Part shown: one piece after another, positions 31,191 through 39,343 of the stretch
Position numbering within the stretch: the stretch's first letter is position 1
Layout of the letters: every line of letters begins with the position of its first letter
Source of the DNA: Sandaracinaceae bacterium
GTDB lineage: Bacteria > Myxococcota_A > Polyangia > Polyangiales > Sandaracinaceae
Assembly (NCBI GenBank): GCA_020633195.1
Contig: JACKEC010000015.1
Coordinates: forward strand, 620,001 to 684,000
Direction of reading: 5' to 3'
DNA: 64,000 nt
Notes under the pieces: model-generated
What the model was told of the DNA's origin: nothing
What the model saw: only the letters and a program-made list of their open reading frames with translations
The model's database searches: none
Program-made: the position numbers and the translations under genes

Positions 31191-33512
31191 CTAGCGGAGC
31201 CAGGCCGGGTTCATGGTGAGCTGCGAGCCGAAGTGCTCACCGAGGGTGCCCCCATCGCGCTGGTACACGTTCATGACCGGCACCGCGACGCTGTTGATGT
31301 CGAAGGTGGTGGTGCGGTTGACGCTGTCGTTGGCGCGGCACCCATCGGCCGACACGGTGATGTCGTACGGCGCGTAGCTCATGACCCCCGAGGGCGTCGT
31401 GGTCCCGTCGTGCATCCGGAAGCCGAAGGCGTAGCCGTAGGTGGTCCCGCCCGTGTAGTACCAGTGGATCACGTGGTAGCACTGGCCCACGTAGCGCTGC
31501 CGCCCCTCGGTGGACCGCGCTCGGATGGCCGTGATGTCGGCCCGGCTCAGCACGGTGGTGAAGTCGGCCGGCAGGTAGCGATACACGTTGTCGGGGCCGT
31601 CGAAGTGGCCCGTGAACGGGAGATCGGCCGAGTAGTCGATCCGCGTCCAGCCGCCGCCGGTCATGTCGCAGTAGACCGTCACGTTCGAGCCGGTCCCGCG
31701 CGGGTCGATCGAGTACATGCCGTCGCCTCGCGAGCCGCCGCCCTCGAGGATCTCCCGGCAGGTCCGGAAGGTCTGGCAGCGGCGACCCACGCAGTGATCG
31801 CCCGAGCAGTCGGAGCCGCGGACGCACGTGTCGCCATCCGAGCAGAGGCCGCACGTGCCGCCGCCGCAGTCGACGTCCGTCTCCGCGCCGTTCGCCACGC
31901 CGTCGCTGCAGGTCGGCGCGTTGCAGGTCATCGACCCGCCGCCGCAGATGCCCGACGAGCAGTCGGTCCCCGCGGTGCAGTCCTCGCCCGGCGCGCACGC
32001 GGGGCAGGTGCCGCCGCCGCAGTCGATGTCCGACTCCATGCCGTTGCGAGCGCCGTCGGTGCAGGTCGGCGTCGCGCACGTCATCGAGGTGGTGTCGCAG
32101 CTCCCGCTCGCGCAGTCGCCGTCCGCCCCGCAGGGCCCGCCGTCGGCGCAGCCGGGGCACGCGCCCCCGCCGCAGTCGGTCCCGGTCTCGGCGCCGTTGA
32201 GGATGCCGTCGGTGCAGCTCGGCGAGGTGCACGTCGAGCTCGTCGCGTCGCAGATGCCGCCGGTGCAGTCGGTGCCGGCCGCGCACATGTCGCCGTCCGC
32301 GCAGGTCGGGCAGGTTCCGCCGCCGCAGTCCGCGTCGGTCTCCGCGCCGTTCATGACCATGTCGGTGCAGGTCGGCGCGGCGCAGGTGCTCGTGGTCCCG
32401 TCGCAGACGCCGCTCGCGCAGTCCGCGCCCGCCGCGCAGGGGCCGCCGTCGGCGCAGCCGCCGCAGGTGCCGCCGCCGCAGTCGACGCCGGTCTCCGCGC
32501 CGTTCATCACGCCGTCGGAGCAGGTCGGCGACGAGCAGGTGCTCGTGGTCCCGTCGCAGACGCCGCTCGCGCAGTCGCTGCTCGCGCCGCAGTCGTCACC
32601 GGCCGCGCAGGTCGGGCAGGTGCCGCCCCCGCAGTCGGTGTCCGTCTCGGCGCTGTTGGTCACGCCGTCGGTGCAGGTCGCCGCCGAGCACGTGCTCGAC
32701 GCCGCGTCGCAGACGCCGCTGGTGCAGTCCGTCTCCGCCGCGCAGCCCGCGCCGTCGGCGCAAGCACCGCAGGTCGCGCCGCCGCAGTCGACGTCCGTCT
32801 CGTCGCCGTTCCGGGCGCCGTCCGTGCAGCTCACCGCGGCGCACGTCATCGACGACGCGTCGCACGAGCCGCCCGTGCAGTCGGAGCCCGTGGCGCAGCC
32901 CGCGCCGTCCGCGCAGGTCGGGCAGGTGCCGCCGCCGCAGTCGACGTCCGTCTCGGCGCCGTTGCGCGCGCCGTCGGTGCAGGTCGCGGCCGCGCAGGTG
33001 GACGTGCTCGCGTCGCAGGAGCCCGAGCTGCAGTCGCTCCCCGTGGCGCACATGCGGCCATCGGCGCAGCCATCGCAGCTCCCGCCGCAGTCGACGTCGG
33101 TCTCGTCGCCGTCCATGGTGCCGTTGGAGCAGTCCGCCATCGCGCTCGGCCCGCAGGTCGAGGTGGTCGCGTCGCAGGTCCCGGACGCGCAGTCCGCGTC
33201 GGTCCCGCAGCCCGCGCCCTCGGCGCAGGTCGGGCAGGTGCCGCCGCCGCAGTCGACGTCCGACTCCGCGCCGTCCATCACCCCGTTGGTGCAGCTCGCG
33301 GTCGGCCCCGCGTCGTCCTCACCGCCGGCGTCCATGCCGCCGGCGTCCTCGACCATCATCCCGGAGTCGACGCCCATCATCCCCGCGTCGGTGCCGGTCG
33401 GCCCTGCGTCGGTCCCCGGCGATCCCCCATCCGTGTCCGGCTCGTCGCTCGGACAGCCGGTCAGACACAGTGACGCCGTCACGGCGAGCCAAGCCCATTG
33501 CGTTCTCTTCAT
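31191..33512 (-). CDS. Lipoprotein with ten Cys-rich repeats and a fibrinogen-like C-terminus
   Basis: 773-residue lipoprotein (lipobox SLCLTGC). After a DAG/Met-rich linker (about 25-70) come ten repeats of about 50 residues with the consensus CxDGxxNGxETDVDCGGG-TCPxCADG-xCxxxxDCxSGxCD-xxTC. The C-terminal 200 residues start CREILEGGGSRGDGMYSIDP and contain VTVYCDMTGGGWTRIDYS, the fibrinogen/GON-like pattern found in extracellular animal proteins. Probably a surface adhesin or matrix protein with a rigid disulfide-bonded stalk and a binding head. The start codon lies 2 bases after a hairpin that presents its ribosome site in the loop. Confidence 0.85.
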   Translation of the reverse strand: MKRTQWAWLAVTASLCLTGCPSDEPDTDGGSPGTDAGPTGTDAGMMGVDSGMMVEDAGGMDAGGEDDAGPTASCTNGVMDGAESDVDCGGGTCPTCAEGAGCGTDADCASGTCDATTSTCGPSAMADCSNGTMDGDETDVDCGGSCDGCADGRMCATGSDCSSGSCDASTSTCAAATCTDGARNGAETDVDCGGGTCPTCADGAGCATGSDCTGGSCDASSMTCAAVSCTDGARNGDETDVDCGGATCGACADGAGCAAETDCTSGVCDAASSTCSAATCTDGVTNSAETDTDCGGGTCPTCAAGDDCGASSDCASGVCDGTTSTCSSPTCSDGVMNGAETGVDCGGGTCGGCADGGPCAAGADCASGVCDGTTSTCAAPTCTDMVMNGAETDADCGGGTCPTCADGDMCAAGTDCTGGICDATSSTCTSPSCTDGILNGAETGTDCGGGACPGCADGGPCGADGDCASGSCDTTSMTCATPTCTDGARNGMESDIDCGGGTCPACAPGEDCTAGTDCSSGICGGGSMTCNAPTCSDGVANGAETDVDCGGGTCGLCSDGDTCVRGSDCSGDHCVGRRCQTFRTCREILEGGGSRGDGMYSIDPRGTGSNVTVYCDMTGGGWTRIDYSADLPFTGHFDGPDNVYRYLPADFTTVLSRADITAIRARSTEGRQRYVGQCYHVIHWYYTGGTTYGYAFGFRMHDGTTTPSGVMSYAPYDITVSADGCRANDSVNRTTTFDINSVAVPVMNVYQRDGGTLGEHFGSQLTMNPAWLR

Positions 33513-33513
33513 C

Positions 33514-33533
33514 GGTCCCCCTCCCTAGGGACC
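33514..33533 (-). promoter_or_regulatory. Hairpin around the ribosome binding site
   Basis: On the - strand GGTCCC-TAGGGAGG-GGGACC lies one base before the ATG at 33512. The AGGGAGG Shine-Dalgarno-like run is in the loop of a 6-bp stem. This could modulate translation of the repeat lipoprotein. Confidence 0.45.
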
Positions 33534-33565
33534 GTCACCCTACACTTTTCCGCCGGCTAGATCCG

Positions 33566-34864
33566 TTACGGAGGGGTTTCGTTCCCGCGCGCCTCGAGCA
33601 CGGCGCGAGCGAGCACGACGAGTTGACCCGCTTCGAACGGCTTGGCGACGAAGCCGTCGACGCCCACCCGAGTCAAGAGCCGCCAGTCCGTGGGGCCGGC
33701 CACGGCGGTGCACAAGAGGATGGGGATCGCGTCGCCGCCGGGGAGCGCGCGTAACGCCGCGACGAGCTCCTCGCCGCCCATCCCCGGCATGTCGAGGTCC
33801 GAGACGACGAGGTCCGGGAGCGCGCGTCGGGCCGCCTCGAGCGCCACCGCGCCGTCCGGGACCACCTCGATGGTCGCGTCGGGGAAGGCCTTCGAGAGGA
33901 TGCGCGCGGTGAGGTCGCGGTAGCTCGGGTCGTCGTCCGCGACGAGGATCCGCTCCGATCCACGATCCGCGCGGGGCCTCGATCGCAGCGCGTCGACGAG
34001 CGCTCGGCGGAACGCGTCGGCGCTGTGGGTCCGGCGCTCGACGTAGAGCTCGAGGGCGCCGTCGATCACCGCGTCGACCTCGGGGGGGAGGTGCGGCGCG
34101 ACGACGCTCGCCCCCGTCGGCGGGGACAGGCCGCTCACGCGCGCGTGTCGGTAGGGGAGCTTGCCCGTCAGCAGCTGGTAGGCGAGCACCCCGAGCCCGA
34201 AGATGTCCGCGCGCGGCGCGAGGCCCGGCTCGGCGTCGGTGGCGAGGCGGACCTCCGGCGCCATGTAGGCCGGCGTGCCCGAGGCCCAGACCTCCTCCGG
34301 GTTGGCGTCGCTCACCACGCGCGCGATGCCGAGGTCGCCGATCGCGACGCGGAACGCGGGGCCGATCAGGACGTTGGCGGGCTTGACGTCGCGGTGGACC
34401 AGGCCGGCCATGTGCATCGCCGCGAGCCCTCGGCAGACCTGATCGAGGATGAAGGTCGCCTCGTCGATCCCGAGCGCGCCGCGTCGCTCGCGCAGGAGCT
34501 CGGCGAGCGATCGCCCGGGGATGTACTCCATGACCAGGTACGGGACCCCGTCGAGCTCGCCGACCGCGTACACGCCCACGACGTTCGGGTGGACGAGCCG
34601 CGCCATCGCGCGGGCCTCGGCGAGGAAGTCCGCGCGCACGCTCGAGACGGCGACGAGATCCGGTCGGATCAGCTTGATCGCCACCTCGCGATCCAGCGCC
34701 TCGTCCGTCGCGAGGCGGACCTGCCCCATGCCGCCCTCGCCGAGCAGCTTGCCGATCCTGTACTTCCCCGCGAGGAGCGATCCGGCGGTCAGCTCCAGCG
34801 ACGGCGGAGGCCACGTGCCCGGCGTCGCGGAGACCGTCTCCGGTTCGTCGGGGCGGTCGGTCAT
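33566..34864 (-). CDS. Ser/Thr protein kinase-response regulator fusion
   Basis: 432-residue cytoplasmic protein. Kinase domain about 25-285: GEGGMGQVRLA, AIKLIRP, HRDVKPANVLIG, then GDLGIARV (DLG in place of DFG), GTPAYMAPEV. It is followed by a CheY-like receiver domain (about 305-425) with ILVADDD acidic pocket, phosphoacceptor VVSDLDMPG and the FVAKPF lysine. No membrane segment is seen. It overlaps the upstream histidine kinase gene by ATGA. The fusion would let a two-component phosphate signal gate a Ser/Thr kinase. Confidence 0.9.
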   Translation of the reverse strand: MTDRPDEPETVSATPGTWPPPSLELTAGSLLAGKYRIGKLLGEGGMGQVRLATDEALDREVAIKLIRPDLVAVSSVRADFLAEARAMARLVHPNVVGVYAVGELDGVPYLVMEYIPGRSLAELLRERRGALGIDEATFILDQVCRGLAAMHMAGLVHRDVKPANVLIGPAFRVAIGDLGIARVVSDANPEEVWASGTPAYMAPEVRLATDAEPGLAPRADIFGLGVLAYQLLTGKLPYRHARVSGLSPPTGASVVAPHLPPEVDAVIDGALELYVERRTHSADAFRRALVDALRSRPRADRGSERILVADDDPSYRDLTARILSKAFPDATIEVVPDGAVALEAARRALPDLVVSDLDMPGMGGEELVAALRALPGGDAIPILLCTAVAGPTDWRLLTRVGVDGFVAKPFEAGQLVVLARAVLEARGNETPP

Positions 34865-36012
34865 GGAGCGCCTCGGGGCCCGTGCGCGGGGAGCCACACC
34901 GAGAACGTGGAGCCGTGCCCGGGCTCGCTCGTCACGGTGAGGCGCCCGCCGTGGGCGTCGACGATGCGCTTCACGATCGCGAGCCCGAGCCCCGTGCTCT
35001 TCTCGCCCGCGGTGCCGGTCGCCTCCTCCTTCGTGAACGGCCGGAAGATCGACTCGAGGAACTCGGGGGCGATCCCGCGGCCCTGGTCGACCACCGCGAA
35101 CAGGGCTCCGTCGTAGCGCGGCCCGACGTGCACGGTGACGTGCGAGCCGGGGCTCGAGTACTTCACCGCGTTGCTCAGCAGGTTGTTGAGCACCTGGTCG
35201 AAGCGGGCGTCGTCCACGTCCACGAGCGGGGTGTCCGGCTCGGCCTCGAGCTGGATCTCGATCGACTTGGCCGAGGCCAGGATCTGATTGAGCGCGACGT
35301 TCTTGCGCGCGAGCTCGACCGGGTCGGTCGGCACCACGGTGAGCCGCAGCGTCCCCGACTCGATCGAGGCGAGGTCGAGGAGGTCGTCGATCAGGCCGCG
35401 CATGAACGCCGAGCTCCGCGCGATGATCTGGATCATCTCGCGCACCTCGTCGGGCGAGTACGTCTCGAGGTCGGTGGCCAGCAGGCTGCTGTAGCCGTAG
35501 ACGACCCCGAGCGGGTTGCGCAGGTCGTGCGCGGCCATCCCGAGGAGCTGGTTCTTCTCCGCGTCGAGCCGCTCGAGGCGCTCGTTGCGGTGGGCCAGCT
35601 CGCGCTCGTAGCGGCTCCGGACGATCGCGTGGCGGATCGCCCGCTCGAGGCCGGGGGCGTCGACGCTGCCCTTCTCCAGCGCGTCAGCGGCTCCGCACTC
35701 CATCACCACGAGATCGACGCTCCTGTCGCTGGTGCCGGTCAGGACGATCACGGGGACCTCGACGCCGCTCGACCGGAGGGAGCGCAGCATCCCGAGCCCG
35801 GCGCAGCCGCCGACCCGGTAGTCGAGGAGGCACACGTCGACCCGGCCCTCCCGCATCGCCTCGAGCGCGTCGTCGGGGTCGCGCAGCCAGAGCGCCTCGA
35901 GGTGGGTGTGGACGCCGCCCTCGAGGAGGCCGAGCGTGGCGCGCGCGTCCGCCTCGTCGTCGTCGACCACGAGCACGCGGATGACGGACTTCGGCCGCGT
36001 GGACCGCTTCAT
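34861..36012 (-). CDS. Receiver-histidine kinase hybrid
   Basis: 383-residue soluble protein. N-terminal receiver domain (about 10-130: VLVVDDDEADAR, VCLLDYRVGG, VIVLTGTSD). A coiled region (about 140-165) is followed by HisKA with the H-box MAAHDLRNPLGVVYG and HATPase with NLLSNAVKYS, DQGRGIAP and GLGLAIVKRIVDAHGG. ATG 36012 has a good GGAGG site and gives a compact receiver start. It lacks a membrane segment or typical sensor, so the receiver itself is the input. The neighbouring kinase-receiver fusion is the obvious phosphotransfer partner. Confidence 0.9.
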   Translation of the reverse strand: MKRSTRPKSVIRVLVVDDDEADARATLGLLEGGVHTHLEALWLRDPDDALEAMREGRVDVCLLDYRVGGCAGLGMLRSLRSSGVEVPVIVLTGTSDRSVDLVVMECGAADALEKGSVDAPGLERAIRHAIVRSRYERELAHRNERLERLDAEKNQLLGMAAHDLRNPLGVVYGYSSLLATDLETYSPDEVREMIQIIARSSAFMRGLIDDLLDLASIESGTLRLTVVPTDPVELARKNVALNQILASAKSIEIQLEAEPDTPLVDVDDARFDQVLNNLLSNAVKYSSPGSHVTVHVGPRYDGALFAVVDQGRGIAPEFLESIFRPFTKEEATGTAGEKSTGLGLAIVKRIVDAHGGRLTVTSEPGHGSTFSVWLPAHGPRGAP

Positions 36013-36153
36013 GTCCTCCAATTCCTCACAGTCGCACTCGGGGCGGCGCTTACGAACCAAGCAGAGGCTCGGCGTCTTCGCGGGGGCACCGTCTCGCGGA
36101 GCGGGGATCACAGGGTGGACATAGGCGCGTGCTCACGCCTGACCATCGCTCTC

Positions 36154-37752
36154 TCAGCTGGCGCGCCGCTCCTCGCTCGCGAACCGCGCGGCGCGGTAGC
36201 CGACCAGCATCGACGGCGCGTTGAGCGCGGACACCGGCGTCACCGGGATTGCCGCGGCGTCGGCGATGCGGAGCCCCTCGACGCCGCGCACGCGCAGGCG
36301 ATCGTCGGCGACGGAGGCGCCCTGGTCGCCCATCGCGCACGTCCCCGCGTAGTGATAGGTCGTCATCACGTTCTTGCGGATCCAGCCCTCGAGCGCGGCG
36401 TCGCTCTGGCCGAGCGGGCCCGGGAAGATCTCCCGGTTGCCCCAGGCTGCGAGCGGGGCCGCTCCCGCGACACGACGCGCGCGCGCGACGCCCTTGAGCA
36501 TCGTCTCCATGTCCTCGGGGTCGGCGAAGTAGCCCGGGTCGATCCGCGCGGGCGCCTTCGGGTCGGGCGAGCTCAGGGTCACGCGGCCGCGGCTCTTGGG
36601 CTTGCCGAGGATGACCACGATACCGAACACCTTCTTCACCTGCGCGCGCAGGCCGCCGGCGCGGAACGCGAGATCGACGCCGCCGCGCACGGCCTTCGGC
36701 AGCGCGCCCACGTCGTAGAGGGGCTCGGGCAGCACGAGGCCGGGGAGGATGCGGATCATCGCCTCGCGGAGCGAGCTGCGCGCCGGGTAGAACACGTAGC
36801 AGGTGTCGCTCATCGCGGGCGGCAGGTCGCTGTCGGGGTTCGCGCGGTGGAACCCGTAGAGCTGCGGGTGCGAGCAGTCGACGTCGCGGCCGCCGCGGAA
36901 GAACACGCAGACGTTCGGGTGATCGTGCAGGTTCTCGCCGACCCCGGGGACGTCGAAGAGCGACGGGAGGCCGACGCGGCGCAGGGCGCGGCCCGGGCCG
37001 ATCCCGGAGAGCATCAAGAGGCGCGGCGTCTCGAGCGCGCCCGCGCACATGAGCACCTCGCGGCTCGCGCGCGCCTCGATCAGCGCGCCGTCGTGCTCGT
37101 AGCGCACGCCCTCGACCCTGCGCGGGCCGACCACGAGGCGGTGCACGGAGGCGCCCGTGCGGACGTCGAGGTTCGGGCGATCGAGCGCGGGACGCAGGAA
37201 CGCGACGTACGAGTTCCGCCGGTCGTCGCCCTCGTAGTTCATGTGCTCGTAGCCGAGCACCCCGCCGAGGTCGCCGTCGTTGAGGTCGGCCTTGCGCGTG
37301 AAGCCCGCCGCCTCGGCCGCGTCGAGGCAGGTCTCGGTGAACTCGGTCGGCGGCCGCGGGCGCGGGCGCAGGCGCGCCTCGATCGCCTCGTAGTCGCGCG
37401 TCACCTCGCCCCAGCGCCACGCGCGCGGCCACTCGTCGAAGTCGAGCTCGGCGCCGCGCGTGTAGACCATCGCGTTGATCGCGCCGCTGCCGCCGATGCC
37501 GCGCCCCGACCCCATGAAGAGCCGGCGGCTGCCCCAGCGCTCGTCGTGGACGCTGAAGCGCTCCTTCATCAGCGCGTCGTTCGCGAACGCGTCCTTGTAG
37601 CCGTCCGCGCGGAGCGTCTCGGGGTGCGCCTCCGACGTGTCGCCCGCCTCGAGGAGCAGCACGCGCACGCTCGGGTCCTCGCTGAGCTCGGCGGCCGCGA
37701 CGCAGCCCGACGAGCCCCCGCCGACGACGACGTAATCGTACGTCTCGGTCAC
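36154..37752 (-). CDS. GMC-family FAD oxidoreductase (last gene of sterol operon)
   Basis: 532-residue GMC oxidoreductase (choline dehydrogenase/cholesterol-oxidase-like superfamily). FAD site VVVGGGSSGCVAAAEL (about 9-24) and LLLEAG; second motif GSGRGIGGSGAINAMVYTRG; C-terminal HYAGTCAMG with the active-site His and NAPSMLVGYRAAR. GTG 37752 overlaps the aldehyde dehydrogenase stop (GTGA). Position in the operon suggests oxidation of a sterol alcohol, perhaps the C4 hydroxymethyl or the 3-hydroxyl group; this is inference. Confidence 0.9.
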   Translation of the reverse strand: MTETYDYVVVGGGSSGCVAAAELSEDPSVRVLLLEAGDTSEAHPETLRADGYKDAFANDALMKERFSVHDERWGSRRLFMGSGRGIGGSGAINAMVYTRGAELDFDEWPRAWRWGEVTRDYEAIEARLRPRPRPPTEFTETCLDAAEAAGFTRKADLNDGDLGGVLGYEHMNYEGDDRRNSYVAFLRPALDRPNLDVRTGASVHRLVVGPRRVEGVRYEHDGALIEARASREVLMCAGALETPRLLMLSGIGPGRALRRVGLPSLFDVPGVGENLHDHPNVCVFFRGGRDVDCSHPQLYGFHRANPDSDLPPAMSDTCYVFYPARSSLREAMIRILPGLVLPEPLYDVGALPKAVRGGVDLAFRAGGLRAQVKKVFGIVVILGKPKSRGRVTLSSPDPKAPARIDPGYFADPEDMETMLKGVARARRVAGAAPLAAWGNREIFPGPLGQSDAALEGWIRKNVMTTYHYAGTCAMGDQGASVADDRLRVRGVEGLRIADAAAIPVTPVSALNAPSMLVGYRAARFASEERRAS

Positions 37753-39332
37753 GAGCGGGCTCGGCGCAGCAGCCCGAGGGCGGCCTTGGCGCGGCCGCGC
37801 AGGGTCGGCTGGTAGAGCACGCGCAGCGCCTCGCGGACGAGGGGGTAGGTGGCGGCGTCGCTCGGGTAGATCTTCGCCGGCAGGTGCAGCGGGAACCGGT
37901 CCTCGAGGATCGCCTTGGGGTTCGTGCAGGCGCGCAGGCCCTCGCGGCCGTTGAGGCGCCCGAAGCCCGACGCGTCCACGCCGCCGAAGGGGAGGTCCTG
38001 CGCCATGTACGTGAACCCGAAGTCGTTGACGGTGCACGACCCGACGCGGAGCGCCTCGGCGATCTTGCGCGCGCGCGGGCGGCTCTTGCTCATCACCGTG
38101 GAGCCGAGCCCGAAGCGCGTCTCGTTCGCGATCGCGATCGCCTCCTCGTCGCTCGCCACGCGCCGGATCACGAGGACCGGGCCGAACAGCTCCTCGGTCA
38201 GGATCGCCATGCCCGGCTTCACGTCGACGAGCACGGTGGGCTCGAAGAAGCGACCGGCCGCGTCGCCGCGCTTGCCGCCCGAGAGCGCGCGCGCGCCCTT
38301 CGCGATCGCGTCGTCGACGAGCTCCTCGATGAGGGCGAGCTGCTCGTCCGACACGATCGCCCCGACGTCGACCTCGCGGTCGAGGGCCGAGCCCGTCCGG
38401 AGCCGTGACACCTCGGTGGTCACGCGCGCGACGAAGTCGTCGTAGACGCGCTCGTGCACGAGCACGCGCTCGGCCGCCATGCAGCTCTGCCCCGCGGAGA
38501 TGAACACCCCCGCGAGCGCCGCGTGCACGGCCTGCTCGACGTGGGCGTCCTCGCACACGATGAACGCGTCCTTGCCGCCGAGCTCGAGGATGACCGGCGT
38601 GATGTTCTCGACCGAGCCCTCGAGGATCCGGCGGCCGTTCGGGACCGAGCCGGTGAACACGATCTTGTCGACGCCCGAGCGCACGAGCGCCGCGCCGGTC
38701 GCGCCGTAGCCGTTGACGATCTGCACGGTGTCGCGCGAGAAGCCGTGCGCCTCGAGCGCCTCGTCGAAGATCCGCTGGATGCGCTCGGACGACCACGCGA
38801 CCTGCTCGGAGACCTTCACCACCACCGCGTTGCCCGCGAAGAGCGCCGGGATCGTCGGCCCGAGCACGTTCTGGAGCGGGTAGTTCCAGGGGCAGATCAC
38901 CCCGATCACGCCGAGCGGCTGGTAGAGGACGGTCGCGCGCTTGTGCACGAAGAGGCCCGAGCTCATCGGCTCTGGCAGGAGGTGCTTCTCGCCGTTGGCG
39001 ATCGTCCAGCGCAGCTTCTCGCAGACCGGCCAGACCTCGCCGAGGAGCGCGTTGTCCTTCGTCTTGCCGGCGTCGCGCACCACGAGCTCGCACAGCTCGT
39101 CGGCGTGATCGAGGACGTGGGCGAGGATCGCGCGGAGCACCGCGCGGCGCTCGTCGAAGGAGCTCGCGCCCCACGCGCGCTGGGCGACCCGGGCGCGGGC
39201 GACCGCGTCGCGCACGGCGTCGGGGCCGTCGACGGGGACAGAGCCGAGCGACGCGAGGGTCGCGGGCTCGACGCAGTCGATGACGTCGGGGGTGGCCGCG
39301 GCGTTGCGCGGGAGCGGCTGAGCGGTGGACAT
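37749..39332 (-). CDS. NAD(P)-dependent aldehyde dehydrogenase
   Basis: 527-residue aldehyde dehydrogenase. Cofactor region GVICPWNYPLQN and FTGSVPNGRRI; general base ELGGKDAFIV; nucleophile GQSCMAAER; late EELFGPVL and the DFGFTYMAQDLPFGG region. The C-terminal 45 residues are basic (RGRAKAALGLLRRARS) and may anchor to the membrane, as in long-chain fatty aldehyde dehydrogenases. It follows the CYP51 gene by 11 bp and overlaps the GMC gene by four bases. In this operon it could oxidise a sterol aldehyde. Confidence 0.92.
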   Translation of the reverse strand: MSTAQPLPRNAAATPDVIDCVEPATLASLGSVPVDGPDAVRDAVARARVAQRAWGASSFDERRAVLRAILAHVLDHADELCELVVRDAGKTKDNALLGEVWPVCEKLRWTIANGEKHLLPEPMSSGLFVHKRATVLYQPLGVIGVICPWNYPLQNVLGPTIPALFAGNAVVVKVSEQVAWSSERIQRIFDEALEAHGFSRDTVQIVNGYGATGAALVRSGVDKIVFTGSVPNGRRILEGSVENITPVILELGGKDAFIVCEDAHVEQAVHAALAGVFISAGQSCMAAERVLVHERVYDDFVARVTTEVSRLRTGSALDREVDVGAIVSDEQLALIEELVDDAIAKGARALSGGKRGDAAGRFFEPTVLVDVKPGMAILTEELFGPVLVIRRVASDEEAIAIANETRFGLGSTVMSKSRPRARKIAEALRVGSCTVNDFGFTYMAQDLPFGGVDASGFGRLNGREGLRACTNPKAILEDRFPLHLPAKIYPSDAATYPLVREALRVLYQPTLRGRAKAALGLLRRARS

Positions 39333-39343
39333 GGGACCTCGGA

